The translations under genes and the position numbers were made by a program. Of a stretch of DNA of 45,750 nucleotides, positions 26,167 through 33,929 are shown piece by piece. Each line of letters starts with the position of its first letter. Position 1 is the stretch's first letter. Origin of the DNA: JAETTH01 sp964455975 (GTDB lineage: Bacteria > Bacillota > Clostridia > TANB77 > CAG-508); contig CAYVYP010000004.1 in NCBI GenBank assembly GCA_964455975.1, positions 1-45,750 on the forward strand. The letters are read 5' to 3'. Below the pieces are notes generated by a model, which was not told the origin of the DNA, made no database searches, and saw nothing but the letters and a program-made list of their open reading frames with translations.

Positions 26167-26845
26167 TTAATCATATATTTCAATTGCTTTTACTACAATT
26201 CTTTTAATTGCTCCTAATGTACATGTTATTAATGTTACTTCTTTTTCTTGTTTTGTGTCTTGGCTTAAACAAGTCGTATCTTTTGGACTTACTTTATAAA
26301 TTTCATAAATTTTATAATCTATACTTCTATCATATGTGTCTGTTAATGTTATTTCATCTCCTACTTCTAATTCTTTTAACTTTCCAAACATTTTATTATT
26401 TAGATAATTATGTCCTGTTATGCAAAAATTTCCGTATATTATTTATTTCTGGTCCTTCTAGTTTAGTTACAGATATATTAAGATTTTCGTCTGTTGTTTT
26501 ATCTAAAATATATGTTTCTAATTTTATTTTTTCTATTTTTAATTTTCCTATAACTTTATGTCCTTTTATGTCTTTTGGCATATTTTTATATTCTTCTAAT
26601 TTATTTGAATTTTCAATTTTTTTGATACTATTATTTACTACATTATTTATTATATTTTGAGATTGCTTATTTTGAATTATTTGAACATTTTTTATATTTT
26701 CTATTTCTTCTTTTTGTATATTTTGTTTATTATCATCAATTGTTTCAATTACTACTAATATCATAAAAATTAATATTATTATACTAAACCCTAAAATTAT
26801 ATTTAGAAAATAATTTTTTATTATAAATACTTTATTTTTTAGCAT
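26167..26845 (-). CDS. Sortase with a CGG +1 shift upstream of all catalytic residues
   Basis: The reconstructed protein has 225 residues: an N-terminal TM segment (about residues 13-33), a polar N/Q/K linker and the sortase barrel. Reading from the ATG at 26845 reaches ATA CGG AAA (C at 26434). Skipping the C gives NNIGNFCITGHNYLNN, then the barrel to the stop at 26167. The catalytic histidine (ITGHNY), cysteine (TLITCTLG) and arginine (IKRIVV) all lie after the shift, so conventional reading gives a dead fragment ending FLHNRT. The downstream part has no suitable start before GHNY. The start overlaps the end of the IPKTG protein gene by 14 bases, so the two are translationally coupled. It is probably a class D-type sortase. 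Confidence 0.88.
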
Positions 26846-27423
26846 TTCTTATTTTTACATATCCAAAGCTAATTATAACTGCTAATACTACCACATATAT
26901 TACATATTCCCATACACTTATTCCTGTTTTTGGAATTTCTTCTACAGTATTATTTATAACATTGTTAATTGCTCCATTTTGTGGAGTTACATCTACTATA
27001 AAATCTCTTGACACTATTACATTTTCAGCATTTTTTACGTCTACTAGACTAAGCTTTATTGTATATGTTCCTCCTTCTGGAAATGTAGCTACAAATTTAG
27101 TTGTATTTGTAAAACTTCCGTGCTACTGCAAATCCTTCTGGTGGTCCCCAATATTTTGTTTGTGCAACATCTATGTCATTCCCCTCTGAATCTTTTGCTA
27201 TAAGTTTTGGTGTTGCTGGTCCTGTAATATCTACTTTTATTCTAACATTTGAATATGTAGGTCCATTTATCCCTGTTAATAATACTACTGCGTCTTTAGG
27301 TTCATCTTGTATTATTTCTCCTACATATTTTAAATCAAATGAATATTCATCTGCTGCATATATATTATTTGTAATAGAAAATAAAACTAACATTACTAAT
27401 AATAATGATATTATTTTTTTCAT
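26832..27423 (-). CDS. IPKTG-anchored surface protein with a CGG +1 shift
   Basis: The reconstructed protein has 196 residues: signal peptide (MKKIISLLLVMLVLFSITNN, cut near YAADE), an extracellular beta-rich domain of about 135 residues, and a complete sorting signal made of IPKTG, a hydrophobic segment and the basic tail KIRNAKK. An in-frame CGG (GCA CGG A, C at 27120) divides it. Skipping the C gives EGFAVAGSFTNTTKFVATFP and continues to the sorting signal; conventional reading ends at FYKYN without any anchor. The ATG follows GGAAGGGGAAA. The adjoining sortase, itself containing a CGG shift, is the likely anchoring enzyme. The function of the beta domain is unknown. Confidence 0.85.
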
Positions 27424-27577
27424 AGTTTCCCCTTCCTTTTAATTAATTTATATTCTATTTATATTATTTAAAATATCTTTTATTACAATTTCTATTCTTC
27501 TTTCACTTTTTGACTCTTTTCAACATAATATGTATTAGACTTAAATAGTCAAATTATTAAGAAAAGGAGTAAATATT

Positions 27578-28039
27578 ATGGAATATGAAAAAACAATGTG
27601 TCCTATTCTTGATGTAGAAGGAGTTATAGAATGTGGTAAACAATTTGATTTAGATATAACTCTTCCTCAAGATAATAGAGGAGTAATTTATGGAATAATC
27701 AGAGACTGCTATAAAGATCCAGTTTGTGACGCTGTTGTAAAACTTATAGAAATTTGTTATGAACATGGAATGGAAGAAAGAAAACCAGTTTCTCATACTT
27801 TTACAGATAAAGATGGAGAATTTGTATTTGGACCACTTTGTCCAGAAAAAAATTATGCAGTTGAAATTTGGGTAAACAGAGTAAAACATGCTAAAATATG
27901 CACTGTATGTGACCATAAAGGTTCTTGTTTAAAAGGTGTAGACATAGACTGTAAGCCAGAATGTAAGCCTGATTGTAAGCCAGAATGTAAACCTGAGTGC
28001 AAGCCAGAATGCAAACCATGTATGCCATTTAGAGGATAA
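27578..28039 (+). CDS. Carboxypeptidase-regulatory-like domain protein with Cys-rich CKPE tail
   Basis: A 153-residue protein. Residues about 25-115 form a carboxypeptidase-regulatory-like (Cna_B-like) beta sandwich: GVIYGIIRDCYKDPVCDAVV, TFTDKDGEFVFGPLCPEKNY. The C-terminus is a run of short repeats (CKPECKPDCKPECKPE), so the protein has many cysteines; with no signal peptide it is probably intracellular or spore-associated rather than secreted. Related proteins are common in spore-forming Clostridia and may be coat or exosporium material, but that is inference. The ATG follows AAAAGGAG. The repeats are also 12-base DNA repeats (about 27951-28017). Confidence 0.75.
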   Translation: MEYEKTMCPILDVEGVIECGKQFDLDITLPQDNRGVIYGIIRDCYKDPVCDAVVKLIEICYEHGMEERKPVSHTFTDKDGEFVFGPLCPEKNYAVEIWVNRVKHAKICTVCDHKGSCLKGVDIDCKPECKPDCKPECKPECKPECKPCMPFRG

Positions 28040-28051
28040 TTCTTTTAAAAA

Positions 28052-28114
28052 ATAAAGGACGGAACATTTTAGTAACTTATCAATTTAAGTTTTCTAAAAT
28101 ATACCGCCCTTTAT
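28052..28114 (+). terminator. Long imperfect stem-loop terminator
   Basis: Outer arms ATAAAGGAC and GCCCTTTAT with further pairing inside (CATTTTAG / CTAAAATAT) make a hairpin of about 60 bases downstream of the Cys-rich gene. The CGG/CCG here is non-coding. Confidence 0.6.
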
Positions 28115-28122
28115 AGCAATTT

Positions 28123-28269
28123 TTATATTAATCCCATTTTTCTTACAAATTGTTTTCCTTTTTTCATCATTTTCTTTCTATTTGAATTCATTCCTACAGC
28201 ATCTGTATACATCATTACAATTCCAGCTGATACTAAAGTTCCCACTAACATTCCTTTTACAAATTTCAT
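28123..28269 (-). CDS. Small conserved Clostridia protein (48 aa)
   Basis: An ORF starting at the ATG at 28269 after AGGAGGAAGAT. It encodes MKFVKGMLVGTLVSAGIVMM, one short hydrophobic segment, then a very basic C-terminus (NRKKMMKKGKQFVRKMG). Very similar short proteins occur widely in Clostridia (DUF3918/YtxH-like in appearance). It is probably a membrane-associated basic protein of unknown role. It is on the same strand as, and downstream of, the TauE pair. Confidence 0.75.
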   Translation of the reverse strand: MKFVKGMLVGTLVSAGIVMMYTDAVGMNSNRKKMMKKGKQFVRKMGLI

Positions 28270-28290
28270 TTATCTTCCTCCTATCTATTT

Positions 28291-28680
28291 TTATTCATTT
28301 TTATTTTTACCTTTTTTGTTTAAAATATACTCTTTCGTAAAATTATATATTTCATAAATAGCTATAATTCCTAAAAAAATACCAAAATATTTTTTTAGAT
28401 TTTTTGTATTTGTAGTTGCTGAAAATACTGCTCCTATTATTGTTCCTATTATTCCACTTGATATTGTTGTAATTGCTAAATTTAAGTTTACTTTTTTATT
28501 TTTTAAATTAATTAAACTAGCACATACCGCAGTTGGTACAAAAAATACTATATTTGATGCTTGTGCTATATGCTGATCTAAATTACAAATCATTGTAAGT
28601 AACATTATTAAAACTGTTCCGCCACCCATGCCTAAACTTGTGACCACTCCTGAAATAATTCCTATAAAAATTTCTACCAT
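28291..28680 (-). CDS. TauE/SafE family half-transporter, second subunit
   Basis: A 129-residue protein with about four TM segments. It has the TauE/SafE (DUF81) repeat glycine signature near the N-terminus (GVVTSLGMGGGTVLIMLL) and a second motif AQASNIVFFVPTAV. Full-length TauE proteins are about 250 residues made of two such repeats, so this is a half-size unit. It starts 10 bases after the stop of the other half gene (28691-29039), so they likely form a heterodimeric exporter of a sulfonate, sulfite or other organic anion; the substrate is unknown. CGGs here are out of frame (GGC GGA, GCG GTA). Confidence 0.82.
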   Translation of the reverse strand: MVEIFIGIISGVVTSLGMGGGTVLIMLLTMICNLDQHIAQASNIVFFVPTAVCASLINLKNKKVNLNLAITTISSGIIGTIIGAVFSATTNTKNLKKYFGIFLGIIAIYEIYNFTKEYILNKKGKNKNE

Positions 28681-28690
28681 TTTAATTCCT

Positions 28691-29039
28691 TTAAGTTCTC
28701 AATAATTTAAAAGACATATATATTAAAAATATTATAAATATGATTTTTAAATATTTATTTGATAATTTTTTTAATAATCTTGTTCCAATTAAAGCTCCTA
28801 TTATACCACCAATTGCACAATATATTCCTATTTTCCAATTTATAAAATTTGCTTTAGAATAAAAAATTCCTGCTACCATTACCATTGGTAATATAGAAAA
28901 TAGAGCTGTTGCTCTTGATGTTTTTTCATCTATTTTTAATATATAAATATATGCTGGAACTAATATAAGTCCTCCTCCGAGATGCAAAAAAACCACTAAT
29001 CATTCCAGCTAAAAAACCTATTAATAATTTTTTAACCAT
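28691..29039 (-). CDS. TauE/SafE family half-transporter, first subunit, with a CGG +1 shift
   Basis: The reconstructed protein has 115 residues with about four TM segments. The ATG at 29039 opens MVKKLLIGFLAGMISGFFAS; codon 21 is CGG (TCT CGG A, C at 28979). Skipping the C gives SLGGGLILVPAYIYIL, the glycine-rich TauE signature also seen in the partner (SLGMGGGTVLIM). Without the shift the signature is lost, and translation would have to begin inside it. The ribosome site (AAAAGG about 17 bases upstream) is weak, so the start is less certain. It pairs with the half-transporter directly downstream. Confidence 0.82.
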
Positions 29040-29070
29040 GATATTAGTAGTTTGCCTTTTAAATTTAATT

Positions 29071-29319
29071 TTATACTTTTTTTGCTTCTTCTCTTCCTTT
29101 AATATAATACATATTAAACATTTCTTTAGAAATATTTGTTAATATTTCATCACATTTAAGCATTTGATATATTAAACTTTGTTTTAATTCTTCATCTTCT
29201 ATATTTTCTACTTTATCTAAAAATTTTTGTATTTCTACTAAATATTTTTCATTTTTTTCTTTCCAAGAGTCATCTTTAATATTTAATTCTTTAATTTTTA
29301 AATTTACTTTAGTTTTCAT
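29071..29319 (-). CDS. Small helical protein of unknown function
   Basis: An 82-residue, highly charged, probably all-helical cytoplasmic protein (KIKELNIKDDSWKEKNEKYL and EELKQSLIYQMLKCDEILTN). The ATG at 29319 follows AAAAGGTGG. It lies upstream of the TauE pair on the same strand (31 bases) and downstream of the nifU terminator. I recognise no family. Confidence 0.6.
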   Translation of the reverse strand: MKTKVNLKIKELNIKDDSWKEKNEKYLVEIQKFLDKVENIEDEELKQSLIYQMLKCDEILTNISKEMFNMYYIKGREEAKKV

Positions 29320-29357
29320 TTTTTACCACCTTTTTAATCTTATGGTTAATATTATAC

Positions 29358-29387
29358 AAAAACACTAGCAAAAAAGCTAGTGTTTTT
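29358..29387. terminator. Terminator of the nifS-nifU operon
   Basis: Perfect 12-base arms AAAAACACTAGC and GCTAGTGTTTTT with a 6-base A loop, about 60 bases after the nifU stop on the minus strand. Confidence 0.85.
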
Positions 29388-29444
29388 ATATATTTTTTTA
29401 AATTTATTTCACTTATAGTGTATATTTTTATACTACCAGTATAT

Positions 29445-29888
29445 TTATTCCTCCTCATTATTTATGTGATTACATGAACTGCAACTTGAAGCATACTTTT
29501 CTTCTAAAGCAGTTGTATCTTTTCCTATTTTTTTATAATAATCTATTATTGCTAATTTCACAGCTTGTTCTGCTAAAAGTGAACAATGAATTTTTACTGG
29601 TGGAAGTCCATCTAATGCTTCTACTACTGCTTTATTTGTAAGCTTTAAAGCATCATCTACGGATTTTCCTTTTATCATTTGCGTTGCAATACTACTTGTT
29701 GCTATTGCTGCCCCACATCCAAATGTTTTAAATTTAACATCTATTATTATATTATTCTCTATTTTAAGATATATTTTCATTATATCTCCACAAACAGGGT
29801 TACCAACTTGGCCTATTCCATCTGCATTTTCTATTTCTCCAACATTTCTTGGGTTTGTAAAATGATCTACTACTTTTTCTGAATACAT
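29445..29888 (-). CDS. nifU: NifU/IscU-type Fe-S cluster scaffold protein
   Basis: A 147-residue scaffold on which Fe-S clusters are built with sulfur from the cysteine desulfurase encoded just upstream. Three conserved cysteines are present: VGNPVCGD near residue 34, KTFGCGAAIA near 59 and IHCSLLAEQAV near 103. The C-terminus adds a CSSCNH segment of unknown use, common in Clostridia. The ATG follows AGAAGGAG. The gene starts 18 bases after the nifS stop, so they are one operon. No CGG in frame. Confidence 0.94.
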   Translation of the reverse strand: MYSEKVVDHFTNPRNVGEIENADGIGQVGNPVCGDIMKIYLKIENNIIIDVKFKTFGCGAAIATSSIATQMIKGKSVDDALKLTNKAVVEALDGLPPVKIHCSLLAEQAVKLAIIDYYKKIGKDTTALEEKYASSCSSCNHINNEEE

Positions 29889-29906
29889 ATTTTTCTCCTT
29901 CTATTT

Positions 29907-31085
29907 TTATTTATTTTCTTTTATAAAATCTTCATACAATGGTGACATATTTCTTAATCTTTCTACTATTTCCTTTAATGAATCAACTAAAAAATCTATT
30001 TGCTCTATTGTATTTTCTCTTCCTATAGAAATTCTAAGTGAACCATGTGCTATTTCATGCTTAAGTCCTATTGCTAAAAGAACATGTGATGGGTCAAGTG
30101 ACCCTGATGTGCACGCAGAACCACTTGATGCACATATTCCTTTCATATCTAAATTTAATAGTAATGATTCTCCTTCTATAAATCTGAAAGATATATTTGC
30201 ATTTCCTGGTAACCTTAATTTTCTATCTCCATTTAATTTAACATACGGAATTTCCTTTTCAACTCTTTGTATATAATGATCCCTTAATTTAATTAACTTT
30301 TCATTATATTCATCTAATTCTTGATATGCAAGTTCTATTGCCTTTCCCATTCCAACTATTCCAGCAACATTTTCTGTTCCTGCTCTTTTATTTCTTTCTT
30401 GATGCCCACCATCCATAAATTTTTCAAATTTCACTCCAGTTCTTACATATAAAGCTCCTACACCTTTTGGTCCATAAAATTTATGTGCAGACATTGAAAG
30501 TAAATCTATGTTTAATTCATTTACATCTATTTTTAAGTTTCCTATTGCTTGAACAGCGTCTGTATGAAAATATATTTTATGTTTTTTAGCAATTTCTCCT
30601 ATTTGCTTTATAGGCTCAATTGTACCAATTTCATTATTTGCAAACATTATACTAATTAATATTGTTTTATCTGTAATTGCATTTTCTAATTCTTCTAAAT
30701 TAATTAGTCCTTCGCTATCCACATTTAAATATGTTACATTAAAGCCTTGTTTTTCTAATGCTTTACAAGTATTTAATATTGCTGGATGTTCAATTTTTGT
30801 AGTTATTATATGATTTCCTTTATCTTTATTTGCAATTGCAACTCCTTTTAATGCTGTATTATCACTTTCGCTTCCACATCCAGTAAAATATATTTCTTTT
30901 GGATTTGCTCCTATTACTTTTGCTACCTTATCTCTTGAATCTTCTAATGCTTTTTTTGCTGTTCTTCCTACACTATATATAGATGATGGATTTCCATAAT
31001 TTAAACTAAAATATGGTATCATTTCTTTTAGTACTTCTTCTCTTACAGCTGTTGTAGCTGCATGGTCAAAATATTTAATATTCAT
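29907..31085 (-). CDS. nifS: Cysteine desulfurase NifS/IscS
   Basis: A 392-residue PLP enzyme that takes sulfur from cysteine for Fe-S clusters. Motifs: YFDHAATTAV at the N-terminus, the histidine in TTKIEHPAIL near residue 100, the PLP lysine in LLSMSAHKFYGPKG near 205, and the active cysteine in GSACTSGSLDPSHVLLA near 327. Length is normal for the IscS/NifS group. The ATG follows GAAAGGACAA. It heads a nifS-nifU operon ending at the 29358-29387 hairpin. Confidence 0.96.
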   Translation of the reverse strand: MNIKYFDHAATTAVREEVLKEMIPYFSLNYGNPSSIYSVGRTAKKALEDSRDKVAKVIGANPKEIYFTGCGSESDNTALKGVAIANKDKGNHIITTKIEHPAILNTCKALEKQGFNVTYLNVDSEGLINLEELENAITDKTILISIMFANNEIGTIEPIKQIGEIAKKHKIYFHTDAVQAIGNLKIDVNELNIDLLSMSAHKFYGPKGVGALYVRTGVKFEKFMDGGHQERNKRAGTENVAGIVGMGKAIELAYQELDEYNEKLIKLRDHYIQRVEKEIPYVKLNGDRKLRLPGNANISFRFIEGESLLLNLDMKGICASSGSACTSGSLDPSHVLLAIGLKHEIAHGSLRISIGRENTIEQIDFLVDSLKEIVERLRNMSPLYEDFIKENK

Positions 31086-31203
31086 AAAATTGTCCTTTCT
31101 TTATATTATTAATAAATTTCTATTTACTATTCATTATATTAATAAAAATAATTTTGTTTACTTTTATTTTGTTAGATTAGACTAACATTTTATCATAAAA
31201 ATA

Positions 31204-31242
31204 AAAAAAGTCAATAGATTTTAATTAAATCTTTGACTCTTT
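31204..31242 (-). terminator. Terminator downstream of the SUMF1-like prepilin-type gene
   Basis: On the minus strand arms AGTCAAaGATTT and AAATCtaTTGACT are followed by seven T residues, about 10 bases after the stop at 31248. Confidence 0.75.
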
Positions 31243-31247
31243 TAATT

Positions 31248-32390
31248 TTATTTATATAATGAAACACGATATGAAATAGTATCATTAGAACTACTTGTTA
31301 TAACACTCCCTCTTGAAGATGCGTTTCCATTTAATGCACAGCAGCTTCCTCTTGCAACACTTGGACTTGTTGAACTTCCTTTTTCTAATGTCCATTCCCA
31401 TTCATTTCCTGCTATATCATAAATATTTAATACCTTATTTCTTTGTGTTGCCCCTGTTGTTAAGATTACACTTGTATTTATTGGTTTTTCGTATGTATTT
31501 GTTATTTTAGTAAAAATTTGCCCACTATCTGTTGAATATGATGCTGTTGTTCTTGCTATATTAAATGTAGAATTTTTATAATTTCCCCAATTTGTGCTAT
31601 CTGTAGTTATAGCTTGTTTATCTACATTTCCATTTAATTCAATATATTTTAATACTAAATCCCATTGAACTCCAAACATTAAGCTTGTAAAATATGACTT
31701 TCCTTCTGACACTTTAATTGCTTGTTCTTGTGCTTGTGCTACTGTTACATAATTATATGGGTACATATCTTTTTTTATTTCTAATAATGTTAATGTATCT
31801 GATGCTGATTTTCTTTGTGTTTGCGTTCCAGCTTCATATTTACTTATCCAAAATCCTCCATAGTTTTTTATACTATTTAGCATACTATTTTTTAATGTAG
31901 TATACTGACCTTGGGTAACTCCGCATCCTTCATACCATGTATCTGTATAATTTGTTAATCTATAATCTGAAGTATATTCCTTTAATGCATCTTCAATAGC
32001 TGATATTGTTGTAGCCCCTTTAGTTATTTTTTTAGGAACTACAATCCATACATATTCGTTACCATACTCATCTTGTATTACAATTCCATTTTTCAAATTT
32101 TCTTCAATAACAGTAAAATTAGTATTAGGTAAATATGGCGCTGTTTCTTCTGTTTCTTCTGGTAATTTTTTTTCTACTATATTTCCTTTTTCTATTACTG
32201 CTTCATATATGTTATCTACATTATTAACATCTTCTTCATATATTTCTTTTATTCTTTGAGTTTCTTTTAATTGAGATACTCTAGCATTTGAAACTGCTAT
32301 ATATGCGCTTGTCATTATTATTGCAAAAAAAACCATTGTTACTAATACAATTACTGCTACAGATCCCTTTTCATTTTTAATATTTTTCAT
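31248..32390 (-). CDS. Prepilin-like surface protein with SUMF1/FGE-like C-terminal fold
   Basis: A 380-residue protein. The N-terminus is a prepilin- or secretion-like signal (KNEKGSVAVIVLVTMVFFAI) after a short basic leader, followed by a helical linker. The C-terminal two thirds resemble the formylglycine-generating-enzyme/SUMF1 fold: YVWIVVPKK, GGFWISKYEAGTQ, NIYDIAGNEWEWTLE, then ARGSCC, and a final SYRVSLYK. In bacteria this fold is often a lectin-like or ligand-binding module instead of an enzyme. The start is the ATG at 32390 after GGAGGC. The CGG at 31921 is out of frame (TGC GGA). Confidence 0.8.
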   Translation of the reverse strand: MKNIKNEKGSVAVIVLVTMVFFAIIMTSAYIAVSNARVSQLKETQRIKEIYEEDVNNVDNIYEAVIEKGNIVEKKLPEETEETAPYLPNTNFTVIEENLKNGIVIQDEYGNEYVWIVVPKKITKGATTISAIEDALKEYTSDYRLTNYTDTWYEGCGVTQGQYTTLKNSMLNSIKNYGGFWISKYEAGTQTQRKSASDTLTLLEIKKDMYPYNYVTVAQAQEQAIKVSEGKSYFTSLMFGVQWDLVLKYIELNGNVDKQAITTDSTNWGNYKNSTFNIARTTASYSTDSGQIFTKITNTYEKPINTSVILTTGATQRNKVLNIYDIAGNEWEWTLEKGSSTSPSVARGSCCALNGNASSRGSVITSSSNDTISYRVSLYK

Positions 32391-32480
32391 TTTAGCCTCC
32401 AACAATATATATACTTTATTTTATCATATATTTTAAAATTTTTTCAATAATTTAAGTTTATGTAATATAAATGTAATATA

Positions 32481-32513
32481 AAAAGATGCTATTTAAATAA
32501 AATAACATCTTTT
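32481..32513. terminator. Bidirectional terminator
   Basis: Arms AAAAGATGcTATTT and AAATAaCATCTTTT with a short loop, 8 bases downstream of the membrane protein stop at 32522 on the minus strand. Confidence 0.75.
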
Positions 32514-32521
32514 CTTATATT

Positions 32522-32854
32522 TTAATTTGAATTCCATCTTAATATTTTTAAATCTCTATACGCGTTTAAAACTTGTGTATACTTTTGATATTCATCTTCC
32601 CAAAGTATATTCGGTACTTTGTCAAATGCACTAAAAACTTTTTCTGATTCTAATAAAAATATTACTTGTTCTTGTGGGCTCATTCTTTCATATTTTTTTG
32701 AAAACCTATATAATTTATCTAATAAATCATTTGCTTGTATAAAGCTCCAGAAATCTTTAATTTTTAATCCAGCTAATCTTATTTGCATAACTGAAAATGC
32801 TACTAATGCAAATATAATAATTAATAATATATATATTATTGCTAATATTGGCAT
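32522..32854 (-). CDS. Membrane-anchored protein of unknown function
   Basis: A 110-residue protein with one N-terminal TM segment (about residues 3-24) and a helical cytoplasmic part (DFWSFIQANDLLDKLYRF, MSPQEQVIFLLESEKVFSAF). The ATG at 32854 follows AAGAGGTGG. It diverges from the CDF transporter at 32982. I do not recognise the family. Confidence 0.65.
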   Translation of the reverse strand: MPILAIIYILLIIIFALVAFSVMQIRLAGLKIKDFWSFIQANDLLDKLYRFSKKYERMSPQEQVIFLLESEKVFSAFDKVPNILWEDEYQKYTQVLNAYRDLKILRWNSN

Positions 32855-32981
32855 AAAACCACCTCTTTTGTAAATATATTACTATTATACTACTTTTTTA
32901 CAAATTTGGCAAATTAACTTTATTTTTAGAAAATTTATGGTATAATTTCTTTTAATTATATTTTAAAAGGAGATTTAATTT

Positions 32982-33845
32982 ATGGATGAAGAAAGATTTG
33001 AATCCACTAAAAAAGCTGGAATAATTGGTATTTTAGGAAACATATTTTTATTATTAATAAAAGGTACTGTTGGTCTTTTAACTCATAGCCAGGCTATGAT
33101 TGCAGATAGTGCTAATAGTGCTGGTGATATTTTTGCCTCTTTAATGACTTTTATAGGTAATAAGATTGCAAATGTACCAGGTGATGAAGATCATAATTTT
33201 GGACATGGAAAAGCTGAATATATATTTGCTTTATTTATTGGAATTTCTATGATAATAGTTGCTTTTAAGCTTTTATTTGATTCAATTACATCTCTTATGT
33301 ATGGAAGTAATTTAACTTTTTCTTGGCTATTAATTGTTGTTTGTATTATTACTATTATTACTAAATTTTGTTTGTTTTTATATACTAATAAATTAGCTAA
33401 AAAATATAGTAATATTTTATTAGAAGCAAACAAAAAAGATCATAGGAATGACTGTGTAGTTACTACTTTTACACTTATTTCAATTATTGCTTCTTTGTAT
33501 GGTGTTTTTTGGTTAGATGGGTTTGTTGGTATGGGAATTTCTATTTGGATTTTCTTTACAGGTGTTAAAATTTTTATTGAAAGTTACAATGTTTTAATGG
33601 ACCTTTCAATAGACACTACTAATAAAGATATAATTTTAGATTTAGCTCATAATTATAAAGATATAAAAAAAGTAGATAATTTTTCATCTACTCCTGTTGG
33701 ATATAAATATTTTATTGTACTTACAATATATGTTGATGGTAATATGTCTACTTTTGATAGTCATAAATTAGCTGATTCATTAGAAAAAGATATTAATTGT
33801 TTAGATTTAGTTTATGGTACTACAATTCATGTAAATCCAATTTAA
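32982..33845 (+). CDS. Cation diffusion facilitator (CDF) family divalent metal transporter
   Basis: A 287-residue protein with six TM segments and a cytoplasmic C-terminal ferredoxin-like domain. Metal-site residues are where CDF proteins keep them: IADSANSAGD in TM2 (D and D), the loop DEDHNFGHGKAEY and KKDHRNDCVVT in TM5 (H-x3-D). It should export Zn, Mn or Fe in exchange for protons. The ATG follows AAAAGGAG. It is a single-gene unit ending at the 33879-33920 hairpin. Confidence 0.92.
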   Translation: MDEERFESTKKAGIIGILGNIFLLLIKGTVGLLTHSQAMIADSANSAGDIFASLMTFIGNKIANVPGDEDHNFGHGKAEYIFALFIGISMIIVAFKLLFDSITSLMYGSNLTFSWLLIVVCIITIITKFCLFLYTNKLAKKYSNILLEANKKDHRNDCVVTTFTLISIIASLYGVFWLDGFVGMGISIWIFFTGVKIFIESYNVLMDLSIDTTNKDIILDLAHNYKDIKKVDNFSSTPVGYKYFIVLTIYVDGNMSTFDSHKLADSLEKDINCLDLVYGTTIHVNPI

Positions 33846-33878
33846 CAATAAATTTGTTAATTTACAAATATTTCAATA

Positions 33879-33920
33879 ATTAGTAAGTATATATAGTATT
33901 TTTTGTATATACTTACTAAT
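33879..33920. terminator. Bidirectional terminator between the CDF gene and clpC
   Basis: Perfect 15-base arms ATTAGTAAGTATATA and its complement around a 12-base T-rich loop, placed between the convergent genes. Confidence 0.85.
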
Positions 33921-33929
33921 TAATAATTT

